Positions 26,622-35,464 of a DNA stretch of 64,000 nucleotides are shown here, one piece after another. Source of the stretch: Rummeliibacillus pycnus_A (GTDB lineage: Bacteria > Bacillota > Bacilli > Bacillales_A > Planococcaceae); the NCBI RefSeq assembly GCF_044359855.1, contig NZ_CP132291.1:806001-870000 (forward strand). Reading direction: 5' to 3'. The position numbers and the translations under genes are program-made. Position 1 is the stretch's first letter. The number at the start of each line of letters is the position of its first letter. Under the pieces are notes generated by a model. That model saw only the letters and a list, made by a program, of their open reading frames with translations. It was not told the origin of the DNA and did no database searches.

Positions 26622-27407
26622 TTACAACATTCCACTCTTCCCGGTTTCATTCGCGTAAAAATCAATCATTTCCAACATAAACTCATCCAATTTTCGCTTT
26701 AGCTTGCTGTACAAAAAGCCAAATGGATTTCTAATAGGGTATCTTTTTGTTTTTTGAATGATTTCTTTAAAGGTAATAAAACCAATGTCTTCTAGTTGCT
26801 TTTTGTGAGATTTCCAAACATCCCATTCTAGTAAAGGGTTTAGTTGCTTTTGGATCACATCTACGAACATCTTAGTCTCTTTTGTATTACCAGTAGTTGC
26901 TGCAAGATGATGGAATATACGATTTCTTAATGATGAATTTAGGACCGGATATGTATGTTTTACATATTGATGTTTTTGATTAAGAGAATAAGATGGTTCC
27001 TTTTGAATTTTTGTTGCTTCTTCCCTACTCTCACAATCGTTTTCAGCTTTTTCTTGATATGACACGCTCGATGTGTCATGACTAGTTAAAATAGAAATGA
27101 TGTTAGCCCCTTTAATACCATTCATCTTTTTCGTGTGAATACGTTTTATGATTTGAAGTTCTTCTAGATGTTTTAAACTTCGAAAAACGGTTCTTAGCGA
27201 AATATCCAAAACCTCGGCAATGGTTTTCGCTTTCAAATGACATGCCCCAGGATAATCAAGTGCATGTGATGCGATTTTATATAAAACTACTTTATCTGAC
27301 TCTGTTAAATTGTAAAAATGTTTTCGAATGTGACATTCCACATGCTCATCCATTTCTTGTACAGATTCAAATGTTACATGAGGTGCTAAATAGTCAAAAC
27401 GCGCCAT
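26622..27407 (-). CDS. Helix-turn-helix domain protein
   Basis: The product has about 261 residues. A winged-helix/HTH segment at about residues 35-90 includes LTESDKVVLYKIASHAL, LKAKTIAEVLDIS and VFRSLKHLEEL, similar to HTH_36 replication/partition-type DNA-binding domains. The C-terminal part is basic and helical with no recognised domain. The best start is ATG 27407 with GGGAG just before it. GGGACAAACAGGGACAAG at about 27453-27470 lies upstream. Function unknown; a regulator is the likeliest role. Confidence 0.65.
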   Translation of the reverse strand: MARFDYLAPHVTFESVQEMDEHVECHIRKHFYNLTESDKVVLYKIASHALDYPGACHLKAKTIAEVLDISLRTVFRSLKHLEELQIIKRIHTKKMNGIKGANIISILTSHDTSSVSYQEKAENDCESREEATKIQKEPSYSLNQKHQYVKHTYPVLNSSLRNRIFHHLAATTGNTKETKMFVDVIQKQLNPLLEWDVWKSHKKQLEDIGFITFKEIIQKTKRYPIRNPFGFLYSKLKRKLDEFMLEMIDFYANETGKSGML

Positions 27408-27570
27408 AATCTCCCTGCTTTCTACTCTTTTATTAATTAAATAGAAAGTAAAGGGACAAACAGGGACAAGTCGCAAAAAAAAAATTTTTATATTCTAAGG
27501 ATGAAACTCATATAATTCCAATTCGTATAGACATATGTACAATCAAAACTTTAAAATTGGAGGTCTTACT

Positions 27571-27759
27571 ATGTACGACTATAAGTTTGTTGAAGTGCAC
27601 GTGGGTTCATTTACTGGTAAACCAAAAGAAGATTATCAAGCGATTATTAGAGAACACGCATTAGAAGGATGGCGTCTACATACTTTCCAACCACTACCTT
27701 TTTTAGCTGGTGGACAAGCATTAAAAATACAACTAATCTTTGAAAAAGAACTACAATAA
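27571..27759 (+). CDS. DUF4177 domain protein
   Basis: A 62-residue protein made of one DUF4177 domain: YDYKFVEVHV at the start, DYQAIIREHALEGWRLHTF in the middle and LIFEKE at the end. The ribosome-binding site TTGGAGGT lies just before ATG 27571. Role unknown; widespread in Bacilli. Confidence 0.85.
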   Translation: MYDYKFVEVHVGSFTGKPKEDYQAIIREHALEGWRLHTFQPLPFLAGGQALKIQLIFEKELQ

Positions 27760-27766
27760 TTAAAAG

Positions 27767-27790
27767 GCTTAGAGTTGAATTTCTCTAAGC
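27767..27790 (+). terminator. Terminator of the DUF4177 gene
   Basis: GCTTAGAG / CTCTAAGC with a loop of eight bases and a T-rich tail. Confidence 0.75.
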
Positions 27791-27939
27791 ATTTTATTTA
27801 TAAAATGAAGAATATTAGGTTGTAATGTATAGCTTATTCTAGGGCACTCTTTCTTTGTATATACTTATTTCCAAATGGTATTCCATATATTTTCCAAACC
27901 CAAGTCTATGCCAAATACGTTAGCTTCATTTGCTTTTTA

Positions 27940-28959
27940 TTAGTATCTATCTGTAATAACTCCTATTGATGTTGCTTTTATAAATGGTAGACCTTTTAGT
28001 CGGGCTAAAATTTTAGCGTCTCCTGTTACAACCGCACCGTAGTAGCGTAAATCATCTTTTGTTAACTGACCGTCTTTCCCACTTAACGTCTCATCTAAGC
28101 GTTTAAATTCCCCTTGCCATCTTGTTTTATATTGTTCCCCTGATTCTATTGCACTAATAAAACTTTGCACAGGTTCTTCTTTTGTATCGCCATTTTCATT
28201 GAGTAAGGATATCCCATAGACGGTCTTTTCCGAACGAAGAGCATTTTCTGATTCGATTACTTTATCATTTTTTTCATCAAACTTTTTAAATTTAAAGTTA
28301 TCTTTATCTTCATTGACATCATCCACCCAAAGCCAAGTAAGTGTCATTTTACTAGGTATTAATGACTGTACCTCTTTAAATGTATATCCTCGGTCAAAAG
28401 ATAGGGCGATTTCCATTACCTTGTCTTTCCCAATATGATCAAGCAATGCTAAATCATTACGATATGTCTTATATTGTAAAAAAGGATAGAAAAAAACCAT
28501 TTCAAGTTGTCCTAGTTCGTTATAGTGCTGTTTTTGTAATTCATCTTCAGTATAACTATCACCAAGTATGCTGGGAGACTCCATCGATATTCGATTTAAG
28601 TATTCATCACGAAATAATCCAAATCCATACTTCTCTTGTCCTGTATAAACGACTTTCCCTTCAATCATTTTATATGTTGTATAATGATTTTCCCCGCCTA
28701 ATATTCCTTGATAACGTTCAAGTTTTCCAATAAATTCATCTGGTGCTGATATTTCATGAAAGTCATCAGAAGATATCAGTACTGGCGTTTCTAACCAATA
28801 GTTAATTTCCCTATTTCCAATTAAACCTACGCCTATGACGACAATTAGAACTATAAGCGTAATTAATACGTTCTTCCAATTGGCACGTCGCTTTGCTTTT
28901 TTTATCGTTTTTTCCATTTTCGTTACATCAAAAATATCATCTATCTTATCTTTGCTCAT
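27940..28959 (-). CDS. Transmembrane anti-sigma factor (sigma factor regulator domains)
   Basis: The product has about 339 residues. A short cytoplasmic N-terminus (DKIDDIFDVTKMEKTIKKAKRR) is followed by one membrane helix (about 33-53: VLITLIVLIVVIGVGLIG) and a large external domain. The pattern matches the Sigma_reg_N and Sigma_reg_C pair of Firmicute anti-sigma factors. It overlaps the ECF sigma gene by 14 bases; ATG 28959 has GGGAGG nine bases upstream. It should hold the sigma factor inactive until an envelope signal appears. Confidence 0.85.
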   Translation of the reverse strand: MSKDKIDDIFDVTKMEKTIKKAKRRANWKNVLITLIVLIVVIGVGLIGNREINYWLETPVLISSDDFHEISAPDEFIGKLERYQGILGGENHYTTYKMIEGKVVYTGQEKYGFGLFRDEYLNRISMESPSILGDSYTEDELQKQHYNELGQLEMVFFYPFLQYKTYRNDLALLDHIGKDKVMEIALSFDRGYTFKEVQSLIPSKMTLTWLWVDDVNEDKDNFKFKKFDEKNDKVIESENALRSEKTVYGISLLNENGDTKEEPVQSFISAIESGEQYKTRWQGEFKRLDETLSGKDGQLTKDDLRYYGAVVTGDAKILARLKGLPFIKATSIGVITDRY

Positions 28960-29497
28960 ATCCTTTATCCTCCCAAATCTTTTTGAAATTTTTGCGAGCA
29001 CGTTGTAAATACGTCTTTACATGCGTTTCTTTGACACTAAGAATCTCACCGATTTCTTTATACGAAAGTTCCATATAATACTTTAAAATGAGTAGTTGCT
29101 GATAGGTCTGCTGAAGTTCCTGTAGTACTTCAGCCAATTCATTTGCTTTCTCTTTAGTCAATAAATCACTTTCTACATGATCAAGAATAGGCATTAAAAG
29201 TTCTAAATCATCATCTTCTAACTTAACAACTAATTTACTTTTGTTATAAAGAGAATAATAACGATGAATCGCCACCTTAAACATCCAAGCCCTCATTTTA
29301 TCTGCTTTAATTTGTTGGAGACATTCAATTGCTTTTATAATCGTTTCTTGCGTAATATCTTCTGCATCTTCTTTAGCAGCCCCTATTTTAATCAAATATT
29401 TAAAAATAATTTTTGCATGTTCAAGAAGTAATTGTTCCCATTCATATTTCAAAACTTCAACAACTTTTGAATATCCGTTTTTGTAAATAGTGATCAC
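28946..29497 (-). CDS. ECF RNA polymerase sigma factor
   Basis: The 183-residue ECF sigma factor has region 2 at about 25-90 (AAKEDAEDITQETIIKAI, MRAWMFKVAIHRYYSLY) and region 4 at about 115-170 (YYMELSYKEIGEILSVKETHVKTYLQRARK). The cognate anti-sigma gene overlaps its end. The GTG 29497 start has a weak ribosome-binding site, so expression may be low. I do not see a confident autoregulated promoter upstream. No subgroup name is assigned. Confidence 0.88.
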   Translation of the reverse strand: MITIYKNGYSKVVEVLKYEWEQLLLEHAKIIFKYLIKIGAAKEDAEDITQETIIKAIECLQQIKADKMRAWMFKVAIHRYYSLYNKSKLVVKLEDDDLELLMPILDHVESDLLTKEKANELAEVLQELQQTYQQLLILKYYMELSYKEIGEILSVKETHVKTYLQRARKNFKKIWEDKGYEQR

Positions 29498-29643
29498 TCA
29501 TCTATATAACAATTCTAATGTAAAAAGTATACAACTTTTGAAAAATTTTCTTCTAAAATGCTTATTCTTCACCTAATAGTTTAAATAAAAATAGCAGTTT
29601 AAGAGAACTACTATAAATAAAAGGGGTTATCCTAAAAGAAAAA

Positions 29644-29670
29644 AGTACAATTCAAAAATTGAATTGTACT
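29644..29670. terminator. Terminator-like hairpin
   Basis: AGTACAATTCAA / TTGAATTGTACT, a 12-bp stem followed by a T-run on the plus strand and preceded by an A-run. It lies in the 427-base gap upstream of the ECF gene. Confidence 0.7.
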
Positions 29671-29691
29671 TTTTTTGATGTTTGCAAATAG

Positions 29692-29812
29692 TTTTCCATT
29701 TCAGGTGAACGCTTTCCGTGAGCGTGCTTGAGCTTCCTCCTTCACTTTTCTACGTCCGCGAACTCAAGGCTCACGCTTAACCAGTAGGAATCGTCACCTT
29801 CCACTCCAATCC
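29692..29812. repeat. Interspersed repeat R4, a divergent relative of R1
   Basis: A GC-richer block with CAGGTGAACGCTTTCCGTGAGCG on the left and GTAGGAATCGTCACC on the right (GGTGA / TCACC inverted). It shares GCTTTCCGTG and GAGC-TTCCTCC with R1 and R2, but is clearly divergent. Confidence 0.65.
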
Positions 29813-29924
29813 AACCATAGTTGTTTAATCTTGATTTGTAAAATGGAATAAGACCTTTTATACAGCCCTTTTTACTACTAATCATTTTCATTATCTCGGA
29901 TTTTATCTATCTAACATCACAAAA

Positions 29925-30560
29925 TTATAATTTTCGCATTTTACTTTCTGATTTCAGGATAATATTTACCCCCATCTCACTACCACCTTCTATGTGATTC
30001 TTTATCTTTGATACATCTATATTCGTCTCAATATACTCAGATTTTCTCTGATTCCCTTTTAACTCTACTTCATAAGGACCATTGTTGTTCATAAGTGTTA
30101 CCGTATGTACGTCATCATCATATTTTTCATAAAACTCAATACTGAATTTGACATCATTGCTACTATAATTTTTAAAAGGAAGCTTACATTCTCCATGTAA
30201 AGTTTTTTTATTGATCATATTGAAATTACAACTACTTAATTTTCTTTCATAGGATACTGCGTAAATACCTGTTGCAAATGTTTTTTGATATGAACTGACT
30301 ATCATTGATGGTGCAAAAATGACGGCCATAATTGCAATCAATGTTGTACGAACGTGATATTTACTGATCGAATTGCTAAGGAGAAATAAACTTGCTAACA
30401 ATAAGAACAATGAAATAATTCCCACATATAAGAGTCCATTGGCAGCGCGAACTGGTAGATTCAATTTTGACGCAATCGTCTCCCCTAAAGGATTTTCGTT
30501 TGGAAAAGGCAAGTTCAATATTAATACTGAAACATAAAGAATAATTGCTATATATAACAT
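29925..30560 (-). CDS. Membrane protein of unknown function with external domain
   Basis: The 211-residue protein has three N-terminal hydrophobic segments (about 2-18, 42-62, 72-90). An external domain of about 120 residues follows, rich in beta-type sequence and containing two cysteines (SSCNFN and GECKL) that could form a disulfide. No family is recognised. The 330-base region upstream of it, towards the MFS gene, contains only a hairpin. Confidence 0.6.
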   Translation of the reverse strand: MLYIAIILYVSVLILNLPFPNENPLGETIASKLNLPVRAANGLLYVGIISLFLLLASLFLLSNSISKYHVRTTLIAIMAVIFAPSMIVSSYQKTFATGIYAVSYERKLSSCNFNMINKKTLHGECKLPFKNYSSNDVKFSIEFYEKYDDDVHTVTLMNNNGPYEVELKGNQRKSEYIETNIDVSKIKNHIEGGSEMGVNIILKSESKMRKL

Positions 30561-30746
30561 TTTTTATTAATTATCATATTTTACACAACCTTTGTAACAA
30601 AAATTATATGTCATTACAAGCGCATTTTACACTGTGAATATTCCACATCATTGGCATTCTATAATACAAAGTTTATGAAAGAAATATGTAATCTATAACT
30701 ATAGAATTAGACATATACGAATATTAATTTTTTGCAATATAAGTAA

Positions 30747-30808
30747 AGCGCTCCTTTCGCTTTTATAAAAAATGGCTATCAAACCAAATTCAAAGGCAAA
30801 GGAGCGCT
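30747..30808. terminator. Long-loop hairpin beyond the MFS transporter gene
   Basis: AGCGCTCCTTT (30747-30757) and AAAGGAGCGCT (30798-30808), a perfect 11-bp stem with a 40-base loop. It lies about 80 bases after the MFS stop and could be a terminator or a small structured RNA. Confidence 0.55.
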
Positions 30809-30889
30809 CTTTCTATTTCACTCTATCTAATTTATTTTCAAACTAGTAAAAAGAAAATCTTTTTTTAACTATCTATTTATATGAAAAAA

Positions 30890-32347
30890 TCACATTGATT
30901 CTTTTGTTTGAGAAGATTCTTTTAAAATCGGTAACTCTTCGTGCCACCAAAGAGCTTCTTCTGGATCCTGTTTCATGACTTCACGAACTTCTTTTTTCGT
31001 TTCGACTGTAGGGTACGAACCTTTTAAAGCACGACCTGAAGTTTGAACGAATAGTAGACTGAAGACGATTAAGCCGATAACACTTATAGCAGCTAAGTAA
31101 TATGCTGGTGCTAGTGGATCACCTGTGACGTGTACTAAATATGATGCTACAAGTGGTGTTGTACCACCGAAAATCGAAACAGAAACGTTAAATGTTAAAG
31201 CTAAGGCACGATAACGAACGTCTGAAAAGAACAGACTTGGTAATAGAGAAGGAAGTGTCCCTTCATAGAAACTTAATAAGAAACCAAGTAAGAAGACACC
31301 AGCAAAAATAAAACCAACATGTCCATTCCCAATTAACATAAAGGCTGGAATTGATAAGAATGTTAAACCAATTAAGCCTATTTGAACGATCCGCTTGTTA
31401 CCATGTTTGTCAGAAAGTCGACCAGCAAACAACGCTAATGGGATCATTAGTGCCATAACAATTAGTAGAATAATTAAGCTTGTTGTATCATCTACACCTA
31501 ATACTTCTGTTAAGTAAGATGGCATATACGACAATACCATATAGTTTGTAATATTAAAGAACGCGACGATCACAACACTTAAAATTAAATCTTTTTTATA
31601 ATGTTTTAAGATTTCTTTAAATGTAAGTGGTTCTTCCTCACCTTCTTGTTGCGCCTGTTCCATTTCTTCAAAAACAGGTGATTCATCTAAATGGCGACGT
31701 AAATATAGGCCGACAAGACCGATTGGTGCAGCGATTAGGAATGGAATACGCCAGCCCCAAGCGTGCATTTGTGCATCTGATAATGCAAAAGTTAAAATCG
31801 TTACTAAAGCAGAAGCGGCTATGAAACCAGCTAATGTACCAATTTCTAATCCACTACCAAGTGTACCGCGTTTCTTGTCTGGAGAAGATTCAGCGATATA
31901 AACCATCGCACCTGAATATTCACCACCTGTTGAGAAACCTTGAATCATACGAGCAGCCAATAATAGAATTGGTGCCCAAACGCCAATTTGTTGGTACGTT
32001 GGAAGTAAACCGATTAATAAAGTCGAAACAGCCATCAAAATAATCGTTGTACTTAACACTATTTTTCGACCGTGTTTATCACCGATTTTAGCAAAGAATA
32101 TACCGCCAAGAGGTCGTACTAAGAAGGCGGCAGCAAATGTACCGAATGTAAAGACTAGTTGAAGTCCACTGTTATCGACGCCAGCAAAGAATTGCTGACT
32201 TAAAATAACAGCTAAATATGCATAAAGACCAAAGTCAAACCATTCCATTGCATTACCGATACTTGTGGCGACGACAGCCTTTCGTGCTTTCTTTGAACTT
32301 ACTATATTAATATCTTGAGGTTCAATTTCTAAATTGTTTTGTTGCAT
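30890..32347 (-). CDS. MFS transporter of the metabolite:H+ symporter family (ProP-like)
   Basis: The 485-residue protein has twelve membrane helices. MHS-family marks are ATSIGNAMEWFDFGLYAY in helix 1, KIGDKHGRK in loop 2-3, RMIQGFSTGGEYSGA in helix 4 and a C-terminal hydrophilic tail. Relatives import proline/betaine, citrate, ketoglutarate or shikimate with protons. Closest in layout is ProP, but the long coiled osmosensing tail of E. coli ProP is absent, so osmoregulation is uncertain. Confidence 0.88.
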   Translation of the reverse strand: MQQNNLEIEPQDINIVSSKKARKAVVATSIGNAMEWFDFGLYAYLAVILSQQFFAGVDNSGLQLVFTFGTFAAAFLVRPLGGIFFAKIGDKHGRKIVLSTTIILMAVSTLLIGLLPTYQQIGVWAPILLLAARMIQGFSTGGEYSGAMVYIAESSPDKKRGTLGSGLEIGTLAGFIAASALVTILTFALSDAQMHAWGWRIPFLIAAPIGLVGLYLRRHLDESPVFEEMEQAQQEGEEEPLTFKEILKHYKKDLILSVVIVAFFNITNYMVLSYMPSYLTEVLGVDDTTSLIILLIVMALMIPLALFAGRLSDKHGNKRIVQIGLIGLTFLSIPAFMLIGNGHVGFIFAGVFLLGFLLSFYEGTLPSLLPSLFFSDVRYRALALTFNVSVSIFGGTTPLVASYLVHVTGDPLAPAYYLAAISVIGLIVFSLLFVQTSGRALKGSYPTVETKKEVREVMKQDPEEALWWHEELPILKESSQTKESM

Positions 32348-32977
32348 ACTCTAGAACAGCTCCTTTAATGGTTTGCTATTTTCGAGGACTGCAAAAGATT
32401 TGAAAAACATTGTTGGATAATAAAATAGCGGAAAAAACAACAATTTAATCTTTTAAAAGCCCAAATTATTTTGTTGTCGACGTATTGAATACCTGAGGTT
32501 TTTAATGTGGAGTAAAAATTTTTACACTCTAAGTATATATAGTTTAGTTGTATTATGTCAACTAATCGGCAAAGAGCCACAAATATTTAGTATAATTTCA
32601 AGCCCTTTAAAGAGAAAAATAATCTTAGATAAAAGTGTCATTTACTAATAGATTTTAAGTATTTTTGATTCAATTTTATTTAATATTTGATGTCATTTCA
32701 TTAGTCTATCTTTTAATGTATCAATACTTGAATTGGTTAATCGAAAACTAAAAATCATGTTTAATAATAGTATGAAAGGCTCTAATTCTGAACAGATGAA
32801 GTTATATTAAATCAAGCGTCATTTACAAAACTACACATCGAAACCCAAAATAGATTGTTCTTAATATTTATAGATCATAATTGTATTTGGATACCTACTA
32901 TCACAATATCCACAAATATGTTTAACCTGAAAATAGCTCATCCCCAACGTACCTAAAGTTATTAAAAGCATAAATTA
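32348..32977. other. 630-base intergenic region with no recognised gene
   Basis: Strongly AT-rich leader region of the MFS gene. No convincing small gene, riboswitch or repeat was found. Confidence 0.55.
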
Positions 32978-33010
32978 AAAAGACCGCCGATGTTGGTGCA
33001 TCGAACGGTC
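32978..33010 (-). terminator. Terminator of the toxin-gene transcript
   Basis: GACCG-CGATG / CATCG-CGGTC stem interrupted by an internal loop, with TTTTTAATTT following on the minus strand. It would end an RNA of about 300 nt starting near 33287. Confidence 0.75.
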
Positions 33011-33055
33011 ATATCGATAGTTGATTCCTTTAAGGGGATTTGCTCTATATTGGTT

Positions 33056-33101
33056 AAAATACCCCATCACACAGAGGCCTAACTCAAGGATGGGTTATTT
33101 T
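33056..33101. terminator. Hairpin overlapping the toxin stop codon
   Basis: AAAATACCCCATC / GATGGGTTATTTT, 12 pairs with one mismatch, spans the toxin stop codon (33095-33097). It can work in both directions and would protect or end the toxin mRNA. Confidence 0.65.
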
Positions 33102-33178
33102 TTATGATTAAATGACAGAATTACTATGACTAACGTTGCAAACGCGATTGCAAACATTAATGCTTCAAATACTGCCAT
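33095..33178 (-). CDS. Holin-like type I toxin peptide
   Basis: A 27-residue peptide: MAVFEALMFAIAF, then ATLVIVILSFNHKK. It has one hydrophobic helix and a basic Lys-rich end, the pattern of the putative holin-like toxin (Hol_Tox) family of Firmicutes, whose members usually begin M(S/T)V(F/Y)EALMLMIAF. GGGGTGAT lies five bases before the ATG. The transcript appears structured, with hairpins at both ends. Such toxins are normally kept off by an overlapping antisense RNA; none is proven here. Confidence 0.8.
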   Translation of the reverse strand: MAVFEALMFAIAFATLVIVILSFNHKK

Positions 33179-33193
33179 GGCATCACCCCAGGG

Positions 33194-33254
33194 CCCACAC
33201 GATGTGGGTCATGCAGACGTTACCGCAGGACGCGGTGAATTTAGTATGCGCTCC
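33194..33254. ncRNA. Structured hairpin-core motif against the toxin ribosome-binding site
   Basis: On the plus strand: CCCACA-CGA-TGTGGG (33194-33208), GTCA, an outer stem GCAGAC/GTATGC and an inner hairpin ACCGC-AGGAC-GCGGT (33222-33236). It is a variant of the core at 20142, 46681 and 56606, with paired substitutions in both hairpins. It could be the 5' leader of the toxin mRNA on the minus strand, or part of an antisense RNA on the plus strand. Confidence 0.6.
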
Positions 33255-33385
33255 TTTTTCTTAGGAGCCAACCACCCTTGAGTATCAGCTATCTAATATA
33301 CCATACCAAACATTTGTTCTTACAAAAAGTTTATTAATACTATTTCTAAATCAATGAAAAAATAATTGTACGAATTATACTAACA

Positions 33386-34924
33386 TCACTGCTCTTGATG
33401 CGAGAACTTAATAATCAATTGTTGTAGCTCCTCAGCCAACCCATTTAAAGTATTTGAAACATCTGATATTCCTTTAATTACCTTTAACTGTTCTTCAGTT
33501 GAATGGGCCGCAGTTTTCGTATTGGATGCAGTAGTATCAGCAATTTGGGAAACTTCTTCAACAGAAGCAGATACTTGTTGACTACTTGCAGACATTTGCT
33601 CTGCAACAGAAGACATCTCTTCAATTTGAACAGCAATGATTTCTGAAGCTTTCACGATATTAGTGAAGGATTCACCTGCTTTCTGTACAACTCCGAGTCC
33701 AACACTAACATCCTTGATACCTACATTCATAGCTTCAACTGCCGCATTTGTATCGAAATGTATCTCACTAATAAGCTGAGTTATTTCTTTAGCAGAACTT
33801 TGCGACTGTTCAGCTAAGTTTCTCACCTCATCGGCAACTACCGCAAAACCTTTTCCATGTTCCCCTGCTCTCGCCGCCTCTATCGCTGCATTTAAAGCTA
33901 GAAGATTTGTTTGCTCAGAAATTGCAGTAATAGCGTGTACAATGTCATCGATCCGTTGCGTTCTTTTTCCTAACATCATTATTGTATCTGAAAGCTGTTT
34001 TACAGATTTACTTATAAATTTCATTTGTTCCACAGCCAATTCAACTGTTTCTTCGCCTTCTTTTGCTACTTGAACTGACGATTGAGATTGTTCTGAAATT
34101 ACATTTGCTGATTCAGCTACTCTTTGAATACCTGTAGACATCTCATTCATTGCATCTGAACTTTCTTTTGTCGTTACTGACTGTTGCTGTGTACCTTCTG
34201 CAACTTGTTGCATTGTTTCAGTAATATGATTGCTTTCGATTATTGTCTGATCTACGTTTTCTGCTAAAATTTTCGAAGTATTAACAACTTCTTTTGATGT
34301 ACCAGCTAAATTAGATAAAATTTGCTTTAATTCTTTCTCCTGCATTTCATTTTCTTTTTCTAGCTTCATTGTGTATGCCTTTTTTGCAAGAATTTGTATT
34401 ATTGTTGCCCCACTTGCAAAAATTAGAAAAATGGCATGAATCAATAAAAGTCCAAATTCATAATTGTGCATCCCACAAAGTAATTCTGGGGCAACGAAAT
34501 AGCCAACAAAATGCTGTATAGCAAAAATAACCGTACTAACTAAGATAAGATTAACAGATTCATAAAAGGCTATTATTGCTATAACCATAAAGATAGAAAA
34601 ATGATATTCGACCATACCATTTCCACCAGCAATAATGGAAATACTGCCAAACGTTAAGGTTAATGTATTAAGAATTGGAAGGTATTTATTTAATGCTTCT
34701 CCTTTCAGCCATATAAAAACAGAAACCAGTCCTAATAATATTGGAACAATTAATATTACATTTAACACTAAATGCAAGTTATCCGGTAATGCATTGATGT
34801 TATTTAAAATTAAATAATCGCTAAATAGATGGAACGACCTATGTAGTAAATGAATCAATATTGATAAGCCAACAACCCCTAAGGATAGTATAAGCATTAT
34901 ACGATTTTTATCTTGTTTAATCAT
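33386..34924 (-). CDS. Methyl-accepting chemotaxis protein with polytopic membrane sensor
   Basis: The 512-residue protein has an N-terminal region of about six membrane helices (residues 10-190) in place of the usual periplasmic ligand domain. A long coiled-coil signalling domain follows, with the hairpin tip EQTNLLALNAAIEAARAGE and GFAVVADEVRNLAEQS, which binds CheA and CheW. Glutamine/glutamate pairs flank the tip as methylation sites. With almost no external domain it may sense a membrane or intramembrane signal. No che genes are nearby. Confidence 0.9.
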   Translation of the reverse strand: MIKQDKNRIMLILSLGVVGLSILIHLLHRSFHLFSDYLILNNINALPDNLHLVLNVILIVPILLGLVSVFIWLKGEALNKYLPILNTLTLTFGSISIIAGGNGMVEYHFSIFMVIAIIAFYESVNLILVSTVIFAIQHFVGYFVAPELLCGMHNYEFGLLLIHAIFLIFASGATIIQILAKKAYTMKLEKENEMQEKELKQILSNLAGTSKEVVNTSKILAENVDQTIIESNHITETMQQVAEGTQQQSVTTKESSDAMNEMSTGIQRVAESANVISEQSQSSVQVAKEGEETVELAVEQMKFISKSVKQLSDTIMMLGKRTQRIDDIVHAITAISEQTNLLALNAAIEAARAGEHGKGFAVVADEVRNLAEQSQSSAKEITQLISEIHFDTNAAVEAMNVGIKDVSVGLGVVQKAGESFTNIVKASEIIAVQIEEMSSVAEQMSASSQQVSASVEEVSQIADTTASNTKTAAHSTEEQLKVIKGISDVSNTLNGLAEELQQLIIKFSHQEQ

Positions 34925-35222
34925 TGGATACTCTTCTCCTTTAAAATCTCAAAATATAAAACAGCCAATGCTATCGTATTAATTGGCAAAATCACAACTA
35001 TTTCCAATTACAAAAGACTTAGTAACATTCTACCAGTTCACACTAAACAAATTCTGAAATTCATATGTATATGAGCCAATCTTATCAACCGCAGCCTTAG
35101 AGCTACAAAGATTTTGCGATACAAATAGAGGAGTACCTCCCCATGTGCCTTCTTCCCTATCTCAAATTCTGCCTCTAATATCGATAACAAGCATAGCTAC
35201 ATAAAAGCAGACCATTCAGACA
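34925..35222. other. Intergenic region with no recognised gene
   Basis: Leader region of the chemoreceptor gene. No repeat, riboswitch or small gene recognised. Confidence 0.5.
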
Positions 35223-35255
35223 AAAAACCCAGTAGATATACTCTACTGGGTTTTT
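35223..35255. terminator. Intrinsic terminator
   Basis: AAAAACCCAGTAG / CTACTGGGTTTTT with a short loop, symmetrical for both strands. It probably isolates the M1 peptidase and chemoreceptor units. Confidence 0.85.
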
Positions 35256-35321
35256 GTTCCAATACACACGTTCAATACTTTTAGAATGTATCTGGCAAGA
35301 CGAAATGCTGGTAGGTTTAAA

Positions 35322-35363
35322 AAATTGGCTAGGTCCCTGCTTTAGTGGATTCTAGCCTATTTT
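35322..35363 (-). terminator. Possible terminator of the M1 peptidase gene
   Basis: GGCTAG...CTAGCC arms with A/T runs outside, about 100 bases past the stop at 35465. The loop is long, so confidence is modest. Confidence 0.5.
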
Positions 35364-35464
35364 TTATTTATCTTCACACTGTTTATTCAAAACACTGGTT
35401 AGTTCATTAGGAGTTGCCGTTTCCTTTCAGTTCGTTTATTAAAGGCATTAGTCCACCATATTAC

